From an uncultured Porphyromonadaceae bacterium (GTDB lineage Bacteria > Bacteroidota > Bacteroidia > Bacteroidales > Muribaculaceae), in contig CAMWQY010000164.1 in assembly GCA_947176355.1 (NCBI GenBank), forward strand, positions 1 to 6,202: a stretch of DNA of 6,202 nt, in the 5' to 3' direction. Under the pieces are notes generated by a model. The model worked only from the letters and a program-made list of their open reading frames with translations. It did no database searches and was not told where the DNA came from. The translations under genes and the position numbers were made by a program. This document shows positions 1 to 5,752 of this stretch, one piece after another; position 1 is the stretch's first letter, and each line of letters opens with the position of its first letter.

Positions 1-9
1 GGAAGAGAA

Positions 10-40
10 TCGCCGGAGCGGCTTCCTACCCCTCCGGCGA
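10..40 (-). terminator. GC-rich hairpin downstream of fabG, probable terminator
   Basis: A perfect 9-bp inverted repeat (arms 10-18 and 32-40, core CGCCGGAG/CTCCGGCG) encloses a 13-nt loop and begins 28 nt after the fabG stop codon. Read on the minus strand, the stem is followed by a pyrimidine-rich stretch (ATTCTCTTCC), not a clean T-run. It is therefore a plausible but not textbook Rho-independent terminator. The window edge hides what lies beyond, so a structured leader of a neighbouring gene is not excluded. Confidence 0.5.
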
Positions 41-68
41 CTATGATTGCATATTTCATAAGTAATTT

Positions 69-815
69 TTACATATTCATGCCGCCGTCTACCTGGATCA
101 CCTGACCGGTAACATAGCTTGACATATCACTTGCAAGGAAGAGTGCGACGTTTGCTATATCTTCCACCTGACCTCCACGACGGAGTGGAATCTTCTTGCA
201 CCAGTCAGCACGAACTTCTTCCGGAAGTGCAGCTGTCATGGCAGTCTCAATGAAGCCCGGGGCAATCGCATTGGCGCGGATGCCACGGCTACCAACTTCC
301 TGTGCGATGCTCTTTGCAAGTGCGATAAGACCGGCCTTAGAAGCTGCATAGTTTGCTTGTCCGGCATTGCCGTGTACTCCCACTACAGATGCCATATTGA
401 TGATAGATCCGTTGCGCTGGCGCATCATGATTGGAAGAACTGCATGGATGAAGTTGAAAGCTGATTTAAGGTTGACGGCTATCACAGCATCCCACTGTGC
501 CTCGCTCATACGCATCATAAGACCATCTTTTGTGATGCCTGCATTGTTGACGAGGATATCAATTGCTCCGAAATCTTCTTTTATCTGCTTCACTACCTCT
601 TCTGTCTCGGCAAAATCAGCTGCGTTTGAAGCATAACCTTTTGCCTTTACTCCGAGGGCTAATAATTCGTCTTCTGTCTGTTTCCCGTTTTCATCTATTA
701 CGAGATCAGTGAATGCTACATTTGCACCTTCTGCTGCAAATCTGAGGGCGAGTGCCTTGCCGATGCCACGTGCGGCACCTGTAATGAGGGCTGTCTTTCC
801 TGCTAAAAGATTCAT
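69..815 (-). CDS. fabG: 3-oxoacyl-[acyl-carrier-protein] reductase FabG
   Basis: This cytoplasmic enzyme carries out the NADPH-dependent reduction of 3-oxoacyl-ACP to 3-hydroxyacyl-ACP in each cycle of type II fatty acid synthesis. The 248-residue protein is a full-length classical short-chain dehydrogenase. It has the Rossmann cofactor motif TGAARGIG at residues 12-19, NNAG at 90-93, and the catalytic tetrad Asn115, Ser143, Tyr156, Lys160 (YAASK). It also has the PGFIET segment after the sixth strand and the C-terminal G-Q-V-I-x-V-D-G-G-M signature typical of FabG. The start is chosen because the first strand and glycine motif begin within 12 residues and a promoter lies about 40 nt upstream; no Shine-Dalgarno is seen, as is usual in Bacteroidota. 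It is transcribed divergently from priA and appears to be a single gene as far as the window shows. Paralogous short-chain reductases share the fold, but length and motifs favour FabG. Confidence 0.93.
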   Translation of the reverse strand: MNLLAGKTALITGAARGIGKALALRFAAEGANVAFTDLVIDENGKQTEDELLALGVKAKGYASNAADFAETEEVVKQIKEDFGAIDILVNNAGITKDGLMMRMSEAQWDAVIAVNLKSAFNFIHAVLPIMMRQRNGSIINMASVVGVHGNAGQANYAASKAGLIALAKSIAQEVGSRGIRANAIAPGFIETAMTAALPEEVRADWCKKIPLRRGGQVEDIANVALFLASDMSSYVTGQVIQVDGGMNM

Positions 816-855
816 AATTATCTGTTGTTATTGGGTTGATTGCTTTTTCAGACTG

Positions 856-887
856 CAAATTTAATCAAATTTCCCGATATATGCAAA
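856..887 (-). promoter_or_regulatory. fabG promoter, Bacteroidota vegetative type
   Basis: On the minus strand, TTTG (887-884) is followed by a 20-nt spacer and then TAAATTTG (863-856). This is a full match to the Bacteroidota -33/-7 consensus TTTG-N19-21-TAnnTTTG. Transcription should begin near 850, leaving a leader of about 35 nt before the fabG ATG. A second TAAATTTG copy at 891-884 overlaps the -33 box but has no matching upstream element. Confidence 0.75.
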
Positions 888-930
888 TTTATGGAGATAG
901 GAGAGTGGAAGGTAAAGAGTAGAGAAAATT

Positions 931-960
931 ATGCATTATGAATTATGAATTATGCATTAT
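931..960. repeat. Four-copy heptamer tandem repeat, ATG(C/A)ATT
   Basis: Four consecutive 7-bp units read ATGCATT (931-937), ATGAATT (938-944), ATGAATT (945-951) and ATGCATT (952-958), followed by AT. The unit order is symmetrical (C, A, A, C variants). The array lies between fabG and priA and overlaps the place where the -33 element of the priA promoter would be. It follows a purine-rich stretch at about 893-928. Its function is unknown. Confidence 0.85.
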
Positions 961-974
961 TTTAATTAATTTTG
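943..974 (+). promoter_or_regulatory. Probable priA promoter, directly abutting the start codon
   Basis: TAATTTTG at 967-974 matches the Bacteroidota -7 consensus TAnnTTTG exactly. Nineteen nt upstream lies TATG (944-947), a weak match to the -33 TTTG, contributed by the heptamer repeat. The element ends only 4 nt before the ATG at 979 and 7 nt before the second ATG at 982. Transcription would start at or within a few bases of the initiation codon, which suggests a leaderless or nearly leaderless mRNA. Confidence 0.55.
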
Positions 975-978
975 CAGA

Positions 979-3444
979 ATGATGCTTATCCAGGTAATTC
1001 TTCCACTTCCCATTCAAGGTACTTTCTCATATTCTGTGCCTGAAGATGTCCGCAACATGGTGGGCATCGGTTCTCGTGTGCTTGTCCAGTTTGGACGCAA
1101 GAAATACTATACCGCTATTGTATCCGGTATTGACCAGACACCTCCAAAAAATTATGAGGTAAAATCTATTATGGCGGTTCTTGACCCGCATCCTGCACTC
1201 CGATACCCTCAACTGAAGTTTTGGGAATGGATTGCCGACTATTATCTTTGTTCTGTCGGGGATGTGATGAAGGCTGCTTTGCCGACAGGGCTTAAAATTG
1301 AAAGCGAGAGTGTAGTGACTCTTAATAATGAGTTTGATGGTGATGATGGCATTCACCTTACTGAGCGGCAGTCTCAGATAGTCGCTGCCCTTCAGCATTC
1401 CGGCAAGGAATCTCTTGTAGGCTTGGAAAAGGCACTTGGCATCAAGAATGTGGCTCCTCACGTCAATGCTTTGTTGGCTGCCGGTGTCATTAAGGTCGAT
1501 GAGAAAGTTGTGGAGAAATATCGACCAAAGACTGTGACGAAGGTCAGACTATTGTGCGAACGTCACGATGATGAAAAACTGCATAGTTTTTTTGATATGA
1601 CAAAGCGTAGTAGCCAGCAGCAAGCGGTGCTTCTGGCATATCTTGACCAGTCAAAGTTCATGGTGAAGGGTGAAGAAGTAAGGGATGTGGAGCGGGATGC
1701 TTTGCTGAAGACCACCGGAGTTTCTCCGGCAGTGCTGAAAGCTGTAGCTGATAAAGGAATTTTGGAAATTTACAAAGACAAGATCAATCGCTTTGATTCC
1801 GGTGCAGAAGCAGTGGGAGAGATGCCGGTTCTTTCTGAAATCCAGGCAAAGGCAGCTAAAGAGATTCGTGATTCTTTCCGCGATCATGCAATAACATTGC
1901 TTCATGGAGTGACCGGATCAGGAAAAACCGAGATTTATTGCGATCTCATCAAGGAAGTCTTAGATCAAGGAAATCAAGTGTTGTATCTCGTGCCGGAAAT
2001 ATCTCTGACCACGCAACTTACCGATCGACTTAAGAAAGTGTTTGGCAACCGACTGCTTATATATCATTCAAAATTTTCAGATAGTGAAAGGGTGGATATA
2101 TGGAATCGTCTTTTGTCAACTAATGAGCCAATGGTGGTGCTTGGAGTAAGAAGTTCAGTGTTTCTCCCATTCTCAAGATTAGGGCTCGTCGTAGTCGATG
2201 AGGAGCATGAGTCATCCTATAAGCAATTTGATCCGGCTCCACGTTACAATGCCCGGGATGCGGCTACAGTGCTTGCTTCCATGCATGGTGCTCGGACTCT
2301 TTTCGGATCGGCAACTCCTTCAATAGAAACATATTGGAAGGCATCAAACGGAAAATTCGGTTTGGTCACTTTGACAGAGCGTTACGAGGGGTCTTCTCTT
2401 CCTGAAGTAGAGGTAATCGACATGAGAAAGATGCGAAAACAAAAAGATGTGAAGGGTATTCTTTCCGGTCCATTACGTCGTCAGACTAAAGAGGTTCTTG
2501 ATAAAGGATGGCAAGCCATAATGTTTCAAAACCGGCGTGGATTTGCTCCGGTTGTCGTATGCCAAACGTGTGGCTGGAGTCCCAAATGTCATAATTGTGA
2601 TGTCAGTCTCGTCTATCATAAGGGAAGCAAGTTGTTGAGATGCCATTACTGTGGTTATACCCAGACTTTACCGGATCTTTGTCCGGCATGCGAAGAGAAT
2701 ACTCTCGAGAAATATGGTTATGGCACTGAGAGAATAGCTGAAGAAGTTCAGGAAGAGTTCCCTGATAAGAAGGTTTCCCGTATGGATTTGGATACCACCC
2801 GCAACAAACTTGCTTATCAGGAATTGATTGAGGAATTTGCTGATCATCGCACGGATATTCTTGTAGGGACGCAGATGGTATCTAAAGGACTGGATTTCGA
2901 TAGGGTGAAAATTGTCGGGGTTTTAAATGCAGATACTTTATTGAATTTTCCGGATTTCCGTAGCAATGAGAGGGCTTTTAATATGCTGGAGCAAGTGGCA
3001 GGAAGAGCCGGTCGTAGGCAAGAACCGGGCAAAGTGCTTATCCAAACCACTAAAGCTGAAGAGAGAGTGCTCGAGCATGTAAAGAATCATGATTATATGT
3101 CTTATTATAAGGAGGAACTGGAAGAACGACAGAAATACGCCTATCCTCCTTTTACTAAGATTGTCAATGTGTATGTACGCAACAAAGATGCGGCAACGTG
3201 TGATGCCGCCGCAGTTATGCTGTCTATGGCATTGAGAGAGGTTTTTGGCGGAAGAGTGCTTGGACCGGAGAAACCGTTCGTTTCCAGGGTCAACACTTGG
3301 TATATCCAGCAGATAATGCTGAAAGTAGAATCCGGAGCATCTATGAAGAAGGTAAAGGCACTTCTTCGTCAGGTCTATGAGCGTCTTGCTCCAACTCCTC
3401 AGATTAAATCTTCTCAGATTCACTATGATGTCGATCCTGTCTGA
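979..3444 (+). CDS. priA: Replication restart helicase PriA (primosomal protein N')
   Basis: PriA recognises stalled or collapsed replication forks, unwinds DNA 3' to 5', and starts reloading of the replicative helicase. The 821-residue protein is complete. Residues 1-105 form the N-terminal 3'-DNA-end binding domain (VILPLPIQGTFSYSVP), followed by a winged-helix region. The ATPase core has Walker A GVTGSGKTE (310-318, Lys316), DEEH (407-410), GSATPS (443-448), motif V GTQMVSKGLDF (630-640) and motif VI QVAGRAGR (672-679). A zinc-binding insert supplies all eight cysteines (528, 531, 537, 540, 555, 558, 568, 571). It is longer than the 732-residue E. coli protein, with the extra length mainly before the helicase core. 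Starts at 979 or 982 (second Met) are both possible, and family alignment does not allow a much later one. It is convergent with the two-component operon and has no operon partner. Confidence 0.97.
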   Translation: MMLIQVILPLPIQGTFSYSVPEDVRNMVGIGSRVLVQFGRKKYYTAIVSGIDQTPPKNYEVKSIMAVLDPHPALRYPQLKFWEWIADYYLCSVGDVMKAALPTGLKIESESVVTLNNEFDGDDGIHLTERQSQIVAALQHSGKESLVGLEKALGIKNVAPHVNALLAAGVIKVDEKVVEKYRPKTVTKVRLLCERHDDEKLHSFFDMTKRSSQQQAVLLAYLDQSKFMVKGEEVRDVERDALLKTTGVSPAVLKAVADKGILEIYKDKINRFDSGAEAVGEMPVLSEIQAKAAKEIRDSFRDHAITLLHGVTGSGKTEIYCDLIKEVLDQGNQVLYLVPEISLTTQLTDRLKKVFGNRLLIYHSKFSDSERVDIWNRLLSTNEPMVVLGVRSSVFLPFSRLGLVVVDEEHESSYKQFDPAPRYNARDAATVLASMHGARTLFGSATPSIETYWKASNGKFGLVTLTERYEGSSLPEVEVIDMRKMRKQKDVKGILSGPLRRQTKEVLDKGWQAIMFQNRRGFAPVVVCQTCGWSPKCHNCDVSLVYHKGSKLLRCHYCGYTQTLPDLCPACEENTLEKYGYGTERIAEEVQEEFPDKKVSRMDLDTTRNKLAYQELIEEFADHRTDILVGTQMVSKGLDFDRVKIVGVLNADTLLNFPDFRSNERAFNMLEQVAGRAGRRQEPGKVLIQTTKAEERVLEHVKNHDYMSYYKEELEERQKYAYPPFTKIVNVYVRNKDAATCDAAAVMLSMALREVFGGRVLGPEKPFVSRVNTWYIQQIMLKVESGASMKKVKALLRQVYERLAPTPQIKSSQIHYDVDPV

Positions 3445-3460
3445 TATATAAGTTTAAGTG

Positions 3461-3490
3461 TAACCCTTTAACCCAATAACCCTTAACCTT
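3461..3490. repeat. TAACCC-type octamer repeats downstream of priA
   Basis: Three adjoining 8-bp units read TAACCCTT (3461-3468), TAACCCAA (3469-3476) and TAACCCTT (3477-3484), followed by a degenerate AACCTT (3485-3490). The array occupies the convergent spacer between priA and the histidine kinase gene, directly before the hairpin described next. It has a telomere-like C-rich/G-rich strand asymmetry, but nothing suggests a real replicon end here. No function is known. Confidence 0.75.
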
Positions 3491-3516
3491 CAACTTATGC
3501 TTGCAAAAGTTGAAAG
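3487..3516 (-). terminator. Hairpin after the histidine kinase stop, possible weak terminator
   Basis: TTCAACTT (3489-3496) and AAGTTGAA (3507-3514) form a perfect 8-bp stem with a 10-nt loop. In minus-strand RNA the stem grows to 10 bp through one G-U and one G-C pair (3487-3488 with 3515-3516), so it suits the kinase transcript better than priA. It abuts the kinase stop codon. There is no T-run on either side, so its action as an intrinsic terminator is doubtful; it may protect the 3' end or work with Rho. Confidence 0.35.
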
Positions 3517-4494
3517 TTATAAAGTAATGAAGACATTTGTGCCTTTTCCATTGTAGCTCTGAAGTCGGATGTCTCCACCATGCTTCTGAATTATTTGGCG
3601 GCAAATGGAAAGCCCCACTCCGCTTCCATCGGGCTTAGTCGTGAAGAAGGGTTGGAAGAGATTGTCAATTGCATCTTGGGTCATACCTTTGCCATTATCT
3701 TTAATAGTCAGGAAAGGCCTCGAGTCGGAAACAGTAAGGATTATTTCGATTTTTCCTCCTTCAGCCGGAAGTGCGTCAAGGGCATTGCGAAGAAGATTGA
3801 TCATTACCTGATTCATCAGAGATATGTCGATATTCAAATTCATATCTTCAGGAACAGTATAAGAAATTAATTCTTCCGACATATTCCGATTGTCTAATTC
3901 TGCCTTAAATAAGCGTCTGAGCGATTTAAAGTAGCCTTCGGCTTTTATAGTCTCTATTTTGGGATCTGGAAGATGAGTCAATCTATAATAGGAGTCAAGA
4001 AAGCGATGTATTCCTTCTGCCTGAGAATGTAGTAAATGGGCAGCCTCAGACATTTTTTGTCCGTTGTATCTCTCAGGCTTAAGCTCCATGTCAGAAGCTA
4101 AAGCTAAAATAGGGGTAATGCCGTTGCGCATCTCATGAGTCATTATCCGCAAAACTCTGTCATAATACAATTTTCGGGTTTGCAACTCTCGCATATTCTC
4201 ACTATAGATGTCGGAGATGTGGTTCATGGATTCCGCCATTTTCTGTAGTTCATGATCCCCGCCGAGAATTATCTTTGTAGTTGTGTCGTTCATTTCAAGA
4301 GCATTTACGAATGCAGTCATCGTTCCAATCAATCGGGATTGAAGATGCCATAGTGCGAATATACATACTGCTGTGACTATCAATGTCAGACATCCTTGTG
4401 CCCACAAACCGTAGATAAGCAGTAGAGTTGCTCCGGTAGCGCTTGCTATGATTCCGGCAATCAGCAATGCAACATTCAGTCTGAACCGTCTCAT
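3517..4494 (-). CDS. NtrY-like sensor histidine kinase
   Basis: This is an inner-membrane sensor kinase that should autophosphorylate and pass phosphate to the response regulator encoded just upstream. The 325-residue protein has two hydrophobic helices (about 8-28 and 35-49) joined by only a few residues, so there is almost no periplasmic sensor domain. The linker (about 50-105) resembles the post-membrane segment of NtrY-type kinases more than a canonical HAMP domain. The phosphoacceptor H-box is HEMRNGITPI with His120. The ATP-binding domain has the N-box with Asn233 and Asn237, G1 DNGKGM (266-271), F-box PFFTT (282-286) and G2 GSGVGLS (290-296), so it looks catalytically intact. The start codon shares ATGA (4494-4491) with the regulator stop, implying translational coupling. 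The stimulus is unknown; the short membrane hairpin suggests intramembrane or envelope sensing, or control by a partner. Confidence 0.93.
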   Translation of the reverse strand: MRRFRLNVALLIAGIIASATGATLLLIYGLWAQGCLTLIVTAVCIFALWHLQSRLIGTMTAFVNALEMNDTTTKIILGGDHELQKMAESMNHISDIYSENMRELQTRKLYYDRVLRIMTHEMRNGITPILALASDMELKPERYNGQKMSEAAHLLHSQAEGIHRFLDSYYRLTHLPDPKIETIKAEGYFKSLRRLFKAELDNRNMSEELISYTVPEDMNLNIDISLMNQVMINLLRNALDALPAEGGKIEIILTVSDSRPFLTIKDNGKGMTQDAIDNLFQPFFTTKPDGSGVGLSICRQIIQKHGGDIRLQSYNGKGTNVFITL

Positions 4495-5072
4495 TTCTTC
4501 AAGAGATTATACAGGGTCTGACGATTCACCCCAAGTTGCTGGGCTGCAGCTGAAAGATTTCCATCGCAACTGTCGATTACGCTGTGTATATGCCGCATCT
4601 TTACTTCGTCAAGTGTCAAGCGAAGCCTTTCGCTTTCTGCAGCCTCGAGTTGCGATGCTCGCCTGGCTGCCTCTTTATCCTGACGTTGTTTTCGGTTTTT
4701 TGTAATAGCTTTTTTCAGTTTTTCGATAAGCTGATCATTGTCCCAAGGTTTTGTGACGAAATCTTCCGCTCCTAATTTCATTGCCTTGACAGCTATTTCC
4801 ACGTCTCCGAAAGCAGTGATCACCACAATTGCAGGAGGAGTAGGAAGGCTTTTGAGACGTTCAAGCCAGAAAAGACCATCGGTGCAGTCAAGTCTGCCAT
4901 TATCGAAATTCATATCGAGAAGCACTGCATCGTAGTTACCGGGCGACGCGAGCGTAGCAATCATCGCCGGATTCTCGATGGCATCAACCTCCTCAAATTC
5001 ATCACTCAGCAGTAGCCTAAGAGTAGCCCTTACAGCCGAATTATCATCAATTATTAGTAATCGATCTTTCAT
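4491..5072 (-). CDS. NtrC-like response regulator lacking the AAA+ domain (receiver plus Fis-type HTH)
   Basis: The 193-residue protein has a receiver domain (about 1-122) with acidic pocket Asp9-Asp10, phosphoacceptor Asp53 (LLDMNF), Thr86 and Lys108 (TKPW). A charged, probably helical linker (about 123-155) leads to a C-terminal Fis-type helix-turn-helix (about 158-193; GNLSAAAQQLGVNRQTLYNLLKK). The receiver, with its insertion after LLDMNF and the GLFWLERL segment, resembles Bacteroidota NtrC-like regulators. The roughly 240-residue sigma-54-activating AAA+ domain is absent, giving a RegA/PrrA-like architecture. I start it at the ATG at 5072-5070, because the receiver begins directly there (MKDRLLIIDD) and that ATG overlaps the preceding gene's stop as TGATG. 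An in-frame ATG at 5135 would add 21 unrelated residues. It is coupled to the downstream kinase and probably binds DNA as a phosphorylated dimer; targets are not proven. Confidence 0.93.
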   Translation of the reverse strand: MKDRLLIIDDNSAVRATLRLLLSDEFEEVDAIENPAMIATLASPGNYDAVLLDMNFDNGRLDCTDGLFWLERLKSLPTPPAIVVITAFGDVEIAVKAMKLGAEDFVTKPWDNDQLIEKLKKAITKNRKQRQDKEAARRASQLEAAESERLRLTLDEVKMRHIHSVIDSCDGNLSAAAQQLGVNRQTLYNLLKK

Positions 5073-5326
5073 CAAATGAGGCTTCCAGAATACAATTGAT
5101 CTAAAGGAAAAATTAAATCCCAGTTCTTTCCCCAAACGATATTCCCATTTTCAATTGAAAATTTCCGAAATCGTTTCGGATCAAGATACTTATTGTACTG
5201 AGGATGTGGATGACGACGTATAAAGTCACCAATATCTATAGTCTTTTGTTTATTGTCACTGAAAAGGATCAGAATTTGCAGATTACCTAAATCTTTAGCT
5301 TCAACAATTTTAATGCTCGGAGTCAT
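5072..5326 (-). CDS. DUF2442 domain protein, possible antitoxin-like partner of DUF4160
   Basis: This is a small 84-residue protein matching the DUF2442 pattern: a beta-rich N-terminal half (residues 5-33, ending in TIDIGDF), a L-D-P-x-x-F-x-K-F segment (48-56), and the C-terminal signature I-V-W-G-K-N-W-D-L with a final LY (63-79). DUF2442 genes are often found next to DUF4160 genes, as here, and such pairs have been suggested to act as toxin-antitoxin-like modules; the biochemical role is not established. Its start lies 4 nt after the DUF4160 stop, and its own TGA shares one base with the response-regulator ATG (TGATG). It is therefore transcriptionally and probably translationally linked to both neighbours. 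Base composition is AT-rich (about 32% G+C), unlike the regulator gene, suggesting separate ancestry. Confidence 0.8.
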   Translation of the reverse strand: MTPSIKIVEAKDLGNLQILILFSDNKQKTIDIGDFIRRHPHPQYNKYLDPKRFRKFSIENGNIVWGKNWDLIFPLDQLYSGSLI

Positions 5327-5330
5327 ATTA

Positions 5331-5633
5331 TTAGATTTTTTTAGTTATGTTGGTGCTTCTTACCGCTTTCTTCATAACAAAGAACTTGACCCATTTATCT
5401 ATTATATTTTTATGATATTTTTCTATAAATTCTTTGGCTGTTCGTTTATCTTTATTAGACAGGGGTTGTATTCCATTTTTTTCGCGAATATTTATGTCTG
5501 TCAGTTTTCCATCCATCATGATTAATTCGAAAATACTTTCAGTACTTCCATGTTGAACGTGAACATGTATTGGTTCATGCTCATTGGAATAAAAGTAAAA
5601 TATGAATCCAAAGTATTCAAATATCTTAGGCAT
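5331..5633 (-). CDS. DUF4160 domain protein, first gene of the operon
   Basis: This 100-residue protein matches the DUF4160 pattern. It starts MPKI, followed by a hydrophobic aromatic strand (FEYFGFIFYFY), the family hallmark HEPIHVHV at residues 19-26 (His19, His23, His25), a central strand region around DGKLTDI, and a helical C-terminal part with a W-V-K-F segment (81-84). The histidine-rich motif could bind metal or be catalytic, but no activity is established for the family. Genes of this type commonly sit beside DUF2442 genes, and a toxin-antitoxin-like role has been proposed but not proven. It is the promoter-proximal gene of a four-gene operon that continues into the two-component system. 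G+C is about 30%, the lowest in the window. The basic tail (MKKAVRSTNITKKI) may contact nucleic acid; this is inference. Confidence 0.82.
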   Translation of the reverse strand: MPKIFEYFGFIFYFYSNEHEPIHVHVQHGSTESIFELIMMDGKLTDINIREKNGIQPLSNKDKRTAKEFIEKYHKNIIDKWVKFFVMKKAVRSTNITKKI

Positions 5634-5652
5634 ATCTCAAATTTTAGTTATG

Positions 5653-5683
5653 CAAAGATAATAATAATAATCTGAATTAGCAA
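5653..5683 (-). promoter_or_regulatory. Promoter of the DUF4160-DUF2442-regulator-kinase operon
   Basis: On the minus strand, TTG (5683-5681, within GTTG) is followed by 20 nt and then TATCTTTG (5660-5653), an exact match to the Bacteroidota -7 consensus TAnnTTTG. Transcription should start near 5647, giving a very short leader (about 14 nt) before the DUF4160 ATG at 5633. The 37-bp palindrome begins 16 bp upstream of the -33 element, with its centre near -71, where an activator or repressor could act. Confidence 0.7.
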
Positions 5684-5699
5684 CTTGTTTTGAGAATGG

Positions 5700-5736
5700 T
5701 GTCTAAAAATTCGGCACAATGTCGAATTTTTAGACA
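5700..5736. promoter_or_regulatory. 37-bp palindrome, probable operator between divergent promoters
   Basis: The arms GTCTAAAAATTCG (5701-5713) and CGAATTTTTAGAC (5723-5735) are perfect 13-bp inverted repeats, extended outward by one T-A pair (5700/5736). Inward, one mismatch (5714/5722) is followed by two more pairs (5715-5716 with 5720-5721) around the centre CAA. The core reads TTCGGCA-CAA-TGTCGAA. Neither side has a T-run, so it is not a good intrinsic terminator. Its place between the two divergent promoters favours an operator for a dimeric regulator. The Fis-type response regulator encoded nearby is the first candidate; a DUF4160/DUF2442 autoregulatory complex is the alternative. Confidence 0.75.
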
Positions 5737-5752
5737 AAATGAATTGAAATTT

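Noticed and set aside
367..636. Plus-strand open frame of 89 codons opposite fabG
   Set aside because: It is antisense to the conserved SDR catalytic region and the product resembles no family.
827..837. GTTATTGGGTT shared, in inverted form, with 3470-3480 after priA
   Set aside because: An 11-bp match is expected several times by chance in a window of this size and does not reach beyond 11 bp.
1027..1461. 144-codon open frame antisense to the 5' part of priA
   Set aside because: It is a shadow of the priA frame, with no family features and no promoter-like element before it.
2938..3423. 161-codon open frame antisense to the 3' part of priA
   Set aside because: It lies wholly opposite conserved PriA helicase codons, its product has no recognisable fold, and it has no promoter or family resemblance.
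3461..3490. TAACCC repeats as a telomere or replicon end
   Set aside because: The array is about 30 bp, imperfect, and lies between ordinary convergent genes in continuous sequence.
3580..3870. Plus-strand open frame of 96 codons opposite the kinase ATPase domain
   Set aside because: It is complementary to the conserved kinase motifs, which explain the sequence; no independent coding signal is seen.
5073..5135. N-terminal extension of the response regulator from an upstream ATG at 5135
   Set aside because: The extra 21 residues do not belong to a receiver domain and would overlap DUF2442 codons; the ATG at 5072 begins the receiver exactly and overlaps the preceding stop.
5712..5727. Sigma-54 promoter inside the large palindrome (CGGCAC...)
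   Set aside because: The GGCAC half is present, but no GC dinucleotide occurs at the required spacing, so only the palindrome reading holds.
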